Origin: Janthinobacterium sp. J1-1
GTDB lineage: Bacteria; Pseudomonadota; Gammaproteobacteria; Burkholderiales; Burkholderiaceae_D
DNA length: 64,000 bases
Assembly (NCBI RefSeq): GCF_030944405.1
Contig: NZ_CP132339.1
Span: forward strand, 4,836,001-4,900,000
Reading direction: 5' to 3'
In this document: positions 25,305 to 33,636 of the stretch, in pieces
How positions within the stretch are numbered: position 1 is the first letter of the stretch
Layout of the letters: the number at the start of each line of letters is the position of its first letter
Notes under the pieces: generated by a model
The model's database searches: none
What the model saw: the letters and a program-made list of their open reading frames with translations, nothing else
Told to the model about the DNA's origin: nothing
Translations under genes and position numbers: made by a program

Positions 25305-25792
25305 TGCTCCACCAGGCTGGCGTCATTGATGCGGTAGTACAAACCCATCGAGTCGCTTTTCATCACCGTCATCTTGCCGCTCATGACCATCGGCGCGTAC
25401 GTGAATTTGACCGGTGTCTTGCTGTTGATTTCGACCCCCCCTTCCGGCCCGGCGGGCAGGCAGAACGGGCAGCTGGCCGAGGTCACCGTCAGCAGGAAAT
25501 GCTTCTGCTTCTGCCCCGGCTGCAAGGGCATCATGAAGCCCTGTACCTTGACTTCCGTCTGGTCCAGCGCGCTGATTTCCTCCGTATATTTCGGCACCAT
25601 GCGCCCGCCCTTGGCTTTCACGGTGGTGGCCTTCGACAGCAGGCTCCAGGGCAGCACGCCGGGAATATCCTCGAGCGGCGCAAAGAACGACGGTGGATGG
25701 TCGGCGGTGGCCGGCGTGGTGACCTTGGCGGCTTGCGCGGCGGTGTGGACAGCGCCAGCGGCAAGCAGCAAAACAAGCAGCAGTGATTTCAT
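25301..25792 (-). CDS. DUF3299 periplasmic protein
   Basis: A 163-residue exported protein (signal peptide MKSLLLVLLLAAGAVHTAAQA) of the DUF3299 family. It contains Cys108-Pro-Phe-Cys111 in TSASCPFCLPAGPEGG and the family segment QGFMMPLQPGQKQKHFLL. From memory, homologues occur in the Zur-controlled PA4063-PA4066 locus of Pseudomonas aeruginosa, next to the same ABC genes, and are thought to bind or deliver metal. I chose the ATG at 25792 because it gives the signal peptide. Confidence 0.85.
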   Translation of the reverse strand: MKSLLLVLLLAAGAVHTAAQAAKVTTPATADHPPSFFAPLEDIPGVLPWSLLSKATTVKAKGGRMVPKYTEEISALDQTEVKVQGFMMPLQPGQKQKHFLLTVTSASCPFCLPAGPEGGVEINSKTPVKFTYAPMVMSGKMTVMKSDSMGLYYRINDASLVEQ

Positions 25793-25803
25793 GATGTCTC
25801 CAA

Positions 25804-27009
25804 TCAGGAATGCGCCAGGGTGGCGGCGATATCGGTGCGGTAGGCGCGCACGGCGGGCAAGATTGACGCGGCCAGGCCGACCAGCAAGGCGGCCGGCAGC
25901 AGCCACGCTTCCTGCGGGTCGATAGTCCAGGCCGACAGCGCCAGGTTCTGCTGGCCTTCCATCAATGCGCCCAGCAGGCCCACCCCAAAGTGGCCCAGCA
26001 GCCAGCCCAGCATGGCGCCGCCCAGCGCCAGCGCCAGGCCCTGGGTCAGCAACAACAGCAAAAGTTTACGCGGTGGCGCGCCCAGTGCCCGCAGGATCGC
26101 CAGGTCCGTCTTGCGCTCTTCCAGCGCGTGGTACAGCGCGACAAACATCGACAGCGCGGCCACCGCCAGCACGATGGCGGCGATCGCGCGCAGCACGTCG
26201 GCGCCCACGCCCACCAGCTCGAACAATTTGGCCGATTCCAGCGCCGGCTGCGCCGCCTGCAAGCGCGTCTGGCCGTTGACCCAGCGCGGCAGGCTGATGG
26301 CCGCCAGCGGCGAGGCGTAGCGCACCAGCAGCGCCGTGACTTCATGCTCCGCTTCATTCACGTGCGCATGCGGTTCGTCCGGGTCCGTTTCGTGCACGCG
26401 CCACACCGAGGCGACCGGCGTGACGATCAGCCGGTCCAGCACCGTGCCGGTCGGCTGCAGGATGCCGACCACCGTGTACGGCGCATGGGCATGCACTTCG
26501 CCGCCGGCCACCAGGCCGTGCGAACCGGCAAAGCGGGCGCCCAGGGCAATCCCAGTGCGCCGTGCCACTTCGGCGCCCAGCACCACCTGCATGCTGCCGC
26601 CGAACGGCACGCCGCTGGCGGCCTGGCCGCCGTAGTGGCGGATATAGTCGGCGGTGCTGCCGACGATGCGGTAGCCCCGGTAGCTGTCGCCGAGCGCCAG
26701 CGGGATCGCCTCGGCCACCAGCGGATTGGCCGCCAGTTCCGCCTGCGCGGCAGCCGGGATATTGCCGGTCGGAATATCGATATGGTAGATCGACGACAGG
26801 ATCAGCTGCAGCGGCGAACCCTTGGCGCCCACCACCATGTCGATGCCGTTGGCGTCCTTCATGGCGCCGTCTTCCAGCTGGCTGGAGGCGGACAGAATAA
26901 ACGTCATCATCGCCACGCCGATCGCCATCAGCAGCAGGTTCAGGCACGTGGCCAGCGGCTTGTGGCGCAGCGCGGCCAGCGCCATGGTCACGGCGTTCAG
27001 GCGGCGCAT
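25804..27009 (-). CDS. ABC transporter permease, FtsX/MacB-like
   Basis: A 401-residue inner-membrane protein with one N-terminal helix (about 18-40), a large periplasmic MacB-core-like domain (about 42-265) and three C-terminal helices. That is the FtsX/LolC topology of mechanotransmission ABC systems. A His-containing stretch in the periplasmic part (HETDPDEPHAHVNEAEHEV) could bind metal. It pairs with the ATPase at 26997, overlapping by 13 bases. Context suggests a zinc-linked role in the envelope. Confidence 0.88.
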   Translation of the reverse strand: MRRLNAVTMALAALRHKPLATCLNLLLMAIGVAMMTFILSASSQLEDGAMKDANGIDMVVGAKGSPLQLILSSIYHIDIPTGNIPAAAQAELAANPLVAEAIPLALGDSYRGYRIVGSTADYIRHYGGQAASGVPFGGSMQVVLGAEVARRTGIALGARFAGSHGLVAGGEVHAHAPYTVVGILQPTGTVLDRLIVTPVASVWRVHETDPDEPHAHVNEAEHEVTALLVRYASPLAAISLPRWVNGQTRLQAAQPALESAKLFELVGVGADVLRAIAAIVLAVAALSMFVALYHALEERKTDLAILRALGAPPRKLLLLLLTQGLALALGGAMLGWLLGHFGVGLLGALMEGQQNLALSAWTIDPQEAWLLPAALLVGLAASILPAVRAYRTDIAATLAHS

Positions 27010-27659
27010 GGCAACTCCCCGCGCGCCGGCAGGCGCAAGACGGCGGCGCCGGGCAAGGCGGCAATCAGGCGCGCATCGTGGCTGGCGATCAGCAGCGAAG
27101 CGTTGGCCTCCCTGGCCTGGCGCGCCAGCAAGGCGGCCACCTGGGCGCAGGCGGCATCGTCAAGATTGGCCGTCGGTTCGTCGGCCAGCAGCAGGCGCGG
27201 TTGGGTGAACATGGCGCGGGCGATCGCCACGCGCTGGCGCTGGCCGCCGCTCAACTGGTGCGGCATGGCGTGCGCCTTGTCGGCCAGGCCGAGGCCGGCC
27301 AGCAGCGCCTGGGCGCGCTCGACATCGGCAGGCAAGCCGCAGGCATAGGCCGGCAGCAGCACGTTGTCGCGCACGCACAGGCTGGCGACCAGCGCCAGCT
27401 GCTGCGGCAGCAGGCCGACATGGCGGCCGCGCCAGGCATCGGCGGCGCGTGGCGACAGGGCCGCGAGGTCGACGCCGTCGATATCGATGCGCCCCGCCTG
27501 CGGGCTCAGGATGGCGCCCAGCAGATGCAGCAGGGTCGATTTGCCGGAGCCGGATGGCCCCAGCAGCAGCGCGTGTTGGCCGCGCGCCAGTTCAAAAAAG
27601 GGGACGGAAAGTACGGTCACACCGCCGTAGCGGTGCTCCAATTGGGAGATGGTCAGCAA
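26997..27659 (-). CDS. ABC transporter ATPase, LolD/MacB-like
   Basis: A 220-residue ATPase with Walker A LGPSGSGKST, signature LSGGQRQR and Walker B LLLADEPTANLDD. No ATG is available near the N-terminus. I place the start at the TTG at 27659 because a GAGG lies five bases before it and the product then begins LTISQLEHRYGG; TTG codons at 27677-27686 would add nine residues. It energises the permease downstream. Confidence 0.88.
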   Translation of the reverse strand: MLTISQLEHRYGGVTVLSVPFFELARGQHALLLGPSGSGKSTLLHLLGAILSPQAGRIDIDGVDLAALSPRAADAWRGRHVGLLPQQLALVASLCVRDNVLLPAYACGLPADVERAQALLAGLGLADKAHAMPHQLSGGQRQRVAIARAMFTQPRLLLADEPTANLDDAACAQVAALLARQAREANASLLIASHDARLIAALPGAAVLRLPARGELPCAA

Positions 27660-27728
27660 AATGGCCTCGATCAGCAATGACAACAAGGCCGCAGCGGCGG
27701 CTTGCGCCCTGCGGTCGTGGTAGCGGTA

Positions 27729-28034
27729 TCAGGGGAAGGAGACCGGGCCGGGCGGCCCATGCGCATGCGGAATCAGAAAGCTGCGCGGCACCGTGCTGGC
27801 CGGCTGCACAGCGGGAGAAAGAAGATGGCTGCCGGCCAGGCGCACTACCACCAGCGCCGGTGGCGTCAAAGCCTGGTCGGCCGGCGGTACGCTGCCGGCA
27901 AAGCAGCTGGCGCAGTCAAGCGGGTGGCTGTCGAGCGCGTGATGGTGCCGGGCCAGGCCGAACAGCTGCAGCGCCAGCATGACCATTACCAGCCATGCCA
28001 GCCACCGCTTGTACCAGGAACCGTTTGCAACCAT
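27729..28034 (-). CDS. Small His/Cys-containing membrane or exported protein
   Basis: A protein of 101 residues (105 if the ATG at 28046 is used). It has a single hydrophobic segment at about 8-26, then the potential metal ligands RHHHALDSHPLDCASC and a C-terminal PHAHGPPGP. It resembles the DUF2946-like or PA4063-like small periplasmic proteins found with zinc-linked ABC operons. I prefer the ATG at 28034 because the 19-base palindrome then lies 20 bases upstream, as at folE2. It is first gene of the operon running down to 24855. Confidence 0.7.
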   Translation of the reverse strand: MVANGSWYKRWLAWLVMVMLALQLFGLARHHHALDSHPLDCASCFAGSVPPADQALTPPALVVVRLAGSHLLSPAVQPASTVPRSFLIPHAHGPPGPVSFP

Positions 28035-28053
28035 AAGACCAGGCATGCCCAAA

Positions 28054-28072
28054 AACGCAATTGATTTGCGTA
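28054..28072 (-). promoter_or_regulatory. Candidate Zur operator upstream of the His-rich/ABC operon
   Basis: On the minus strand this reads TACGCAAATCAATTGCGTT, an inverted repeat (ACGCAA/TTGCGT) around five bases. It shares 15 of 19 positions with the folE2 palindrome at 23357-23375. The match in sequence, length and distance to the start codon indicates one regulator for both operons. Confidence 0.65.
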
Positions 28073-28097
28073 TACTAGCATGCCCGGCGGGCTCGCT

Positions 28098-29489
28098 TCA
28101 GTCCTGCTTGCGCCCGCGCCACCACAGGAACAGCAGCAACAGCGCCAGCAGGCCGACGATCATGCCGCCACGCGCCAGACCAATCAGGTTCGAGGGCGCG
28201 CCGCCACGGCGCAAGGTCGTCACCTGTTCCAGCGTGACCTTGCCGGCCGGGTTGCCATACCTGGCCTGGATGTAATTGCCCAAGGTGACGATCTGTTCGT
28301 CGGACAGGGTCTGGCGAAACGCCGGCATCAGATGATTGCTGCCGCCGTCCTGCCGTTCCACGCCATCGAGCATCGTCATCACCAGGTTGCTGGTGTTGGT
28401 GCGTCCCGTCGCCGAGTTATGGAACAACGGCGGCAGGCTGCCGTCGAAACTGCCCTCGCCTTTCGCCTGGTGGCAGCTGGCGCAGTGAGCGTCGTAGAGC
28501 TGGGCGCCGGACATGCGGTTCAGGTCCTTCGGCAGCGCCACGCCACGGATGCTGGCCAGGTCGTCGGCCGGCGCGCCCCGCTGCGTCACCGGTTTCGTAT
28601 CGGCCTTGTCATGCAGCGCCGGCACGCTTTGCAGGTACACCGCCACCGCGTTCAGGTCCGCATCGCTCAAGTGCTTCAGGCTATGGTCGATCGCTTCGGC
28701 CATCGGCCCGGCCGCCTGGCCACGGTGGGCGGCGCGGCCCGTGCGGAGGTAGTCGACCAGCTCCTGCTGGCGCCAGCCGCCGATGCCGCTGTTCACGTCC
28801 GAGGTGATGTTGGGCGCATGCCAGGTGCCCAGGTCGGCCCCGCCCAGTTCTTTCGACAGCTGCTCTGCCATCAGCAGGTTGCGCGGCGTATGGCAGGTGC
28901 TGCAGTGGGCCAGGCCCTGCGCCAGGTAGGCGCCGCGGTTCCATTCGGCGCTTTTCGCCGGGTCGGGCTCGAACGGCGTCTTGTCGAGGAACAGCAGGTT
29001 CCAGCCAGCCATCGACAGGCGTATATTGAACGGAAACGGCAGCTCGGTGGTTTTCGCGGGGGCGGCATCGACTGGCGCCACGCCATGCATGAAGTAATCG
29101 TACAGGGCCGCCGTATCGGCATCGCTCACCTTGGCGTAGGCAGTATACGGCATGGCCGGATACAGGTGGGCGCCATCGGCTCGCACGCCGTGGCGCACGG
29201 CGGCGGAGAACTGCGCCAGCGTGTAGTTGCCGATGCCATGCGTTTTTGAAGGCGTGATATTGGTGGCGATAATGGGGCCCAGCGGCGTGGCCAGCGCCAG
29301 GCCGCCGGCCATCGCCTTGCCACCCGGTACGCTATGGCAGGCGATGCAGTCGCCGGCCGTGGCCAGATAGCGTCCGCGCTCCACGCTGGCCGCATCGGGT
29401 GTCACGGCGGCCATGCCGGAGGCGCTGGCGCAGGCCAGCAGCAGGCCAGCCAATCGCTGGCTCAGGTGCCTTTTCAGGTGCGCCATCAT
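28098..29489 (-). CDS. Triple-haem cytochrome c subunit of a membrane FAD dehydrogenase
   Basis: A 463-residue cytochrome with three haem-c motifs (CIACH near 48, CSTCH near 194, CASCH near 334), an N-terminal signal peptide and a C-terminal membrane anchor (GMIVGLLALLLLFLWWRGRKQ). This is the electron-accepting subunit of gluconate, sorbitol, fructose or alcohol dehydrogenases, passing electrons to ubiquinone. It overlaps the GMC flavoprotein gene by four bases. Confidence 0.93.
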   Translation of the reverse strand: MMAHLKRHLSQRLAGLLLACASASGMAAVTPDAASVERGRYLATAGDCIACHSVPGGKAMAGGLALATPLGPIIATNITPSKTHGIGNYTLAQFSAAVRHGVRADGAHLYPAMPYTAYAKVSDADTAALYDYFMHGVAPVDAAPAKTTELPFPFNIRLSMAGWNLLFLDKTPFEPDPAKSAEWNRGAYLAQGLAHCSTCHTPRNLLMAEQLSKELGGADLGTWHAPNITSDVNSGIGGWRQQELVDYLRTGRAAHRGQAAGPMAEAIDHSLKHLSDADLNAVAVYLQSVPALHDKADTKPVTQRGAPADDLASIRGVALPKDLNRMSGAQLYDAHCASCHQAKGEGSFDGSLPPLFHNSATGRTNTSNLVMTMLDGVERQDGGSNHLMPAFRQTLSDEQIVTLGNYIQARYGNPAGKVTLEQVTTLRRGGAPSNLIGLARGGMIVGLLALLLLFLWWRGRKQD

Positions 29490-31093
29490 GCGGCCACTCC
29501 CTGTTCGTCAAGGATATGCTGGACGGTGCGCAGCGCCACGGCCAGGCCATTTTCCGTCGAATTGCAGGTGCCGGACGTCGGCAGCACGCCGGTGCTGCAC
29601 AGGAACAGGTTGGCGTGGTCGTAAGTACGGCCCCACTGGTCGCACACGGCCCTGGCCGGATCGGAACCCATCGACAGGGTGCCGCAGATATGCTGGTTGT
29701 TGGAAAATACCCCCTCCTTGCTGTGGCGCAGATTGCTGCCGCCCATCAGCTTGGCGATGCGTTCGAAATCCTGCTTCGAGCGTTCGTGGCCGCGCCGCGT
29801 GTACTCGTCGATCGCGTAATGCGCCTGCGGTTTCGGGATGCCCATGGCGTCCTTCTCGCTGCCGAGCGCGATGCGGTTGTCGGGATGGGGCAGCACTTCC
29901 AGCACGTTTTTCAGGCTCATTTCGCGCGCCGAGCGGTAGCGCAGCTGCTGCTCGAAAGCCTCGCCGAACACGCCCTGGCCGATCAGCTCCTTGGTGGCGC
30001 CATCGACCCGCGAAATGTTCGTGAAATCCAGGCGGTATGGCGCATGCTCGCCGCGGAAGTCGCCGTCGCGCATGGTGTTGATCGAGTTGGGGCTTTGCGG
30101 GCCACGGCCCAGCCACAGGTCTTCGTCGGCGTCAAACGTGATCGAGGTGCTCGGATGGTCCATCAGGTTGCGGCCCACCATGTCGCTGCTGTTGGCCAGG
30201 CCGTTCGGATACTTGTCCGACGCCGACACCAGCAGCAGGCGCGGGCTTTCGATGCCGTTGGCGGCCAGGATGAAGGTCCTGGCGGTGACGCGGTGGCTCT
30301 GCTTGTCGACGTCGTAGTACAGCGCGGCCGTGATGCGGCCCTGGGCGTCGTGCTCCAGCTTGTAGACATTCGCATTGCACAGTATCTTGACGCCGGCCGC
30401 TTCTGCCTGCAAGGCGGCGATGCCGCCATGGTATTGCGCGTCGATCGGGCAGATCGGCTGGCAGCTGTTATTGCCGCAGCAAGCGGGGCGGCCGGCGTAG
30501 CTGACGCTGTTGCGCGCCACCGTATTGCCGACCACCTTGAAGGCGGGATCCAGGCGTTCGCGGATGCGGCGCATCGCGTACGGTTCCGTCACGGGCGCCA
30601 TCGGGAAGGCCTGCTTGCGTGGCGACCCCGTATTGTCGGCGCCGGACACGCCCATGATCTCCTCTGCCTCCTGGTAGAACGGCTCCAGGTCTGCATAGCT
30701 GATCGGCCAGTCCACGCCCACGCCATACAAGGTATGGATGCGGAAGTCGTTCGGCACATTGCGCCAGGCTTGCGCGGCCCAGTGCCACGAGGTGCCGCCG
30801 AACTGGCGGATATATTCGGCCGGGTAAGGATAGGGGCCGGCCTGCATCAGGTAGCCATTGTCCTTCGGCTGGTAGATCGGATGGGGCGCGGTGGCGACCG
30901 ACGGATACGGCGACATCCAGTCGCTGCGGCGCGTGGTGTTGCGAAAACGGGCGACGATTTCGCCGCGCGACACGCGCGGCCCCGCTTCCAGGATCAGCAC
31001 CGAGGCGCCGGCCAGCGCGAGCTTGCGCGCGGCCAGCGAGCCGATGATGCCCGAGCCGATCACGAGGTAATCGGCGGTAAGTTGTTCAGCCAT
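29486..31093 (-). CDS. GMC-family FAD dehydrogenase large subunit (sugar/polyol)
   Basis: A 535-residue flavoprotein of the glucose-methanol-choline family. It has the N-terminal dinucleotide motif VIGSGIIGSLAARKLA (about 10-25), the FGGTSWHW segment near 100 typical of gluconate/sorbitol dehydrogenases, and the conserved C-terminal catalytic and FAD segment (HICGTLSMG, then GTCNSTENGLAVALR). It is the catalytic subunit, expected in the periplasm with the Tat-exported small subunit. The sugar or sugar acid used cannot be told from sequence. Confidence 0.92.
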   Translation of the reverse strand: MAEQLTADYLVIGSGIIGSLAARKLALAGASVLILEAGPRVSRGEIVARFRNTTRRSDWMSPYPSVATAPHPIYQPKDNGYLMQAGPYPYPAEYIRQFGGTSWHWAAQAWRNVPNDFRIHTLYGVGVDWPISYADLEPFYQEAEEIMGVSGADNTGSPRKQAFPMAPVTEPYAMRRIRERLDPAFKVVGNTVARNSVSYAGRPACCGNNSCQPICPIDAQYHGGIAALQAEAAGVKILCNANVYKLEHDAQGRITAALYYDVDKQSHRVTARTFILAANGIESPRLLLVSASDKYPNGLANSSDMVGRNLMDHPSTSITFDADEDLWLGRGPQSPNSINTMRDGDFRGEHAPYRLDFTNISRVDGATKELIGQGVFGEAFEQQLRYRSAREMSLKNVLEVLPHPDNRIALGSEKDAMGIPKPQAHYAIDEYTRRGHERSKQDFERIAKLMGGSNLRHSKEGVFSNNQHICGTLSMGSDPARAVCDQWGRTYDHANLFLCSTGVLPTSGTCNSTENGLAVALRTVQHILDEQGVAA

Positions 31094-31105
31094 GATGGCT
31101 CCTTC

Positions 31106-31618
31106 TTAAATTGGTTTTCTGGCCCAGCTGCCGTAGGCGCCGTAGGAATAGGTGGGAGGCTTCAGCACGTCGGCCACCACGGCCGCGTTCAGCGCCTGCT
31201 CGTAGGCGACGCAGACGGCCGCCTCGCCGGTGCCGACAATGCCCAGGTACCAGGCGCTGGCGATCTGGCGCGGCAGGGCCGCCAGCGGTGACGTGGCCGC
31301 GTCCAGCGCCTCCTGCAGGCCGGCCGCCTGCAGGCCGTCCGTGTTGATCAGCGCGAGCAAGGCGCGCACCTTGGCGGGAAAGGCGGCGTCCTGCGCCACC
31401 AGCGCCTCGTACAGGCGCGTGGCCAGCACCGGATCGAGCGCCTGGCGCCCCACCAGCAGGGCCGAGACGCCCAGAAAGGCGCCCTGCTCCGCATTGGCCA
31501 CCGGCTCGGCCAGGGCCCAGGGAATCAGGGCGGCGGCCGACGCCGACAAGAGGCCGGCCAGCACCATGCGGCGGCCGGGATTGACAGGGCTGGCGCCCTC
31601 CTTGCGATTCGTGTTCAT
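31106..31618 (-). CDS. Small subunit of FAD sugar dehydrogenase (FAD-SLDH type)
   Basis: A 170-residue protein with a twin-arginine-like leader (NPGRRMVLAGLLSASAAALIPWALA) and the family's closing signature: WYLGIVG near 123 and PTYSYGAYGSWARKPI at the end. Such small subunits chaperone and export the GMC subunit through Tat. It is first gene of the three-gene dehydrogenase operon, 23 bases after the porin stop on the same strand. Confidence 0.9.
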   Translation of the reverse strand: MNTNRKEGASPVNPGRRMVLAGLLSASAAALIPWALAEPVANAEQGAFLGVSALLVGRQALDPVLATRLYEALVAQDAAFPAKVRALLALINTDGLQAAGLQEALDAATSPLAALPRQIASAWYLGIVGTGEAAVCVAYEQALNAAVVADVLKPPTYSYGAYGSWARKPI

Positions 31619-31641
31619 CGATGGCTCCTGTGCGTGCGCAC

Positions 31642-32808
31642 TTAAAAAGCGTGTTTGAGGCCGAGCATCAGCACGGTCTGGCCGCCGTTCGACGACGGCG
31701 TGCCGTTCTGCGAGTCGCCGATCGAGGCCACGGCATCGACGATATTGCCGCTGGCGCCCAGGCTCTGACCATGCGCCAGCTGGCGCGCTTCGATCGCGTA
31801 CAGGGCCGTGCGTTTCGACAGCGCGTAGTTCTGCTCGAACGACAGCTGGCGGTAGCGCGCGCGGTCGCTAATATCGTTGGCATGCGCCGCGCGCGTGTCG
31901 CTGTAGCCGGCGGACAGGAACAGCGCGGGGGCGGCCTGGTAACTGGCGATCAGTCCCGCCGTATTGAACACGGCGGTGTCGCGGAAAGTGGAATCGCTGC
32001 CGGCCTGGAACTGCACATTGCTGGCATTGGCGCCGACCATGAAATGACCGAAGGTGTAGCGCGCGCTGGCGGCGATAAACTGGATGCTGTCAGCCGATAC
32101 ATACCCCTGGTTGATGGCCGAGACGCCGAAGTTGCCCGAGGCCGTGTCGCTCCAGCCGCCGGCATGGCTGCCGTTTTTCAGTTTCAGGTAGCCGAGCGCG
32201 AATTCGGCCGGCGAGGTGCTGTACTTGACGGCGGCGCTGAAGCTGCTGCCGGCGCCATTGCCGTCCTTGGCTTCGCCAAAACCATATTGCGTGCTGGCCT
32301 GCAGGCCGCGCCAGACGGGCGAGCTGTAGGTGAGGGAGTTGTTGACGCGCACGGTAGTGTCGAGGCCATCGAAATCGCCCGGATGGGCGCCGGTGGCGCC
32401 GGTCAGGATATTGCTCGAGGCGAGTGAGCCGACCAGCAGATAATACGGCGTGTACTGGCGCCCGGCCGTCAGCGTACCGAGGCGGCGCGACTGCAGGCCC
32501 ACATAAGCCTGGCGGTTGAACAAGGAACCGGCCACGCTTTGCGCGCCCGTATCGGCTTCAAAACCGCTTTCCAGCAGGAACAGCGCCTGCAGATCGCCTC
32601 CGAGGTCTTCGGTACCCTGGAAACCGATCTTGCTGGCCGACAGGCTGCCGCTGCGCATATAGGTGTTCGAGTGGCCGCCCTGGTTGCTGGCGTAGGCGGC
32701 GGCCTCGTCGACGACACCGTAAATCGTCACATTGCTTTGTGCGCAAACGTTTGCGCACAGTAGCGAGGTGGCGGCCAGCGCGGCAGCGCGCATGCATGGG
32801 TTTTTCAT
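31642..32808 (-). CDS. Outer-membrane porin (Gram-negative, OmpC-like family)
   Basis: A 388-residue trimeric-porin-type protein with a signal peptide (MKNPCMRAAALAATSLLCANVCA), alternating beta strands and the terminal phenylalanine (LKHAF) needed for outer-membrane assembly. The start QSNVTIYGVVDEAAAY is the betaproteobacterial porin signature. Lying just upstream of the sugar dehydrogenase genes on the same strand, it may let their substrate into the periplasm. A strong palindrome sits inside its signal-peptide codons and an FNR-type box sits at its promoter. Confidence 0.93.
   Translation of the reverse strand: MKNPCMRAAALAATSLLCANVCAQSNVTIYGVVDEAAAYASNQGGHSNTYMRSGSLSASKIGFQGTEDLGGDLQALFLLESGFEADTGAQSVAGSLFNRQAYVGLQSRRLGTLTAGRQYTPYYLLVGSLASSNILTGATGAHPGDFDGLDTTVRVNNSLTYSSPVWRGLQASTQYGFGEAKDGNGAGSSFSAAVKYSTSPAEFALGYLKLKNGSHAGGWSDTASGNFGVSAINQGYVSADSIQFIAASARYTFGHFMVGANASNVQFQAGSDSTFRDTAVFNTAGLIASYQAAPALFLSAGYSDTRAAHANDISDRARYRQLSFEQNYALSKRTALYAIEARQLAHGQSLGASGNIVDAVASIGDSQNGTPSSNGGQTVLMLGLKHAF
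32738..32759. promoter_or_regulatory. 22-base perfect palindrome with LacI/PurR-type core inside the porin 5' end
   Basis: The palindrome is perfect and contains GCGCAAACGTTTGCGC, close to PurR/LacI-family operators (GCAAACGTTTGC). It covers about codons 17-24 of the porin gene, in the signal peptide. It could be an intragenic operator or a coincidence of codons. Confidence 0.4.
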
Positions 32809-32907
32809 TATTTTTCCTGACTATCCTGAGTTGGCGTACGGCGTGCAAGAGGCGCCCGCGTACCGCGTTCAGCCCAGCGAACAGCGCCGTGGCATCGCGT
32901 TTTCTTC

Positions 32908-32936
32908 TTGATCTGGATCAAGTGGACCAAATTATA
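32908..32936 (-). promoter_or_regulatory. Porin promoter with FNR/ANR box
   Basis: On the minus strand TATAAT (32931-32936) is a perfect -10, with CTTACA-like -35 about 16 bases upstream. TTGATCTGGATCAA (32908-32921), a perfect FNR/ANR-type TTGAT-N4-ATCAA site, falls just downstream of the expected transcription start, where binding would repress. The leader to the porin ATG is about 115 bases. Confidence 0.6.
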
Positions 32937-33038
32937 CGCCTTTTCACTAACATGTAAGTAATTGACTGTTGGGCGTAGTCTTGTAGCAAAGCGGGATGGC
33001 GCAGGGAATAGTGCCGAGTAATGACACAGCAGAGTACA

Positions 33039-33065
33039 GGGGTCGTACCCGCCGGGTACGACCCC
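33039..33065. repeat. Perfect 12-bp inverted repeat with GGGGTC ends
   Basis: GGGGTCGTACCC, loop GCC, then GGGTACGACCCC form a perfect 12-pair hairpin. It lies between the porin promoter region and the stop of the MarR gene and shares its GGGGTC/GACCCC ends with the palindrome at 13231. It may terminate the MarR transcript or belong to a dispersed repeat family. Confidence 0.6.
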
Positions 33066-33102
33066 AGCCTTCATGTTGGGGGAGAAATGATTGCGCGGCG
33101 CG

Positions 33103-33558
33103 CTAAGGAAGAATCGCCGGCGCCACCGGCAGGGTATCGAGCGCGATAAAGGCTTCGAGCGCCAGGCGCATGTCTTCGAACACCTGCTTGCCGTAGGCCG
33201 CTTCGAGGTTTTCGTATTGCAGGTCGATCAGCTTGCCCATTTCCATCAGCAAGTCGGCGCCGGCGGGCGACAGATGGACCTTGCGGCGGCGCTGGTCGCC
33301 TTCGAACTTGCTGCGCGCCAGCCAGCCCGTCTCTTCCATGCGGGCCAGGATGCCGCTCATGCTGGGACTCGATATCTGGCACAGGTCGCACAGTTCGCGC
33401 GGCTCCAGCATGTTGGCCTCGTTCAGCGCGCGCATAATGCGCCACTGCTGTTCCGTCACGCCATAGTGATTGAGGATGGGCCGGAAATGCTGCAGCAGGC
33501 TATCGCGCGCCTTGAGCAGCAGCTGCGGCATATTGGGATAGCGGATCGGTAACTGCAA
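33103..33558 (-). CDS. MarR-family regulator, HpaR-like
   Basis: A 151-residue winged-helix protein close to HpaR, the repressor of homoprotocatechuate degradation: the family segments ARDSLLQHFRPIL, TEQQWRIMRAL and EPRELCDLCQISSPSMSGIL are all present. I use the TTG at 33558 because the HpaR-like N-terminus (LPIRYPNMPQLLL) is upstream of the first ATG at 33531. No hpa catabolic genes lie nearby, so its targets here are unknown. Confidence 0.85.
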   Translation of the reverse strand: MQLPIRYPNMPQLLLKARDSLLQHFRPILNHYGVTEQQWRIMRALNEANMLEPRELCDLCQISSPSMSGILARMEETGWLARSKFEGDQRRRKVHLSPAGADLLMEMGKLIDLQYENLEAAYGKQVFEDMRLALEAFIALDTLPVAPAILP

Positions 33559-33596
33559 GCTGGACTCCAGAAAAAAGTGATAACGCTGGCAATTAT

Positions 33597-33624
33597 ACGG
33601 CGCGCACCAGGCGGCGCGCGCCGT
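33597..33624 (-). terminator. GC-rich hairpin after the DUF885 gene
   Basis: ACGGCGCGC (33597-33605) pairs with GCGCGCCGT (33616-33624). On the minus strand it follows the DUF885 stop by 12 bases and is followed by ATAATT. It is a weak terminator candidate. Confidence 0.35.
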
Positions 33625-33636
33625 CTACCGCTTTGC

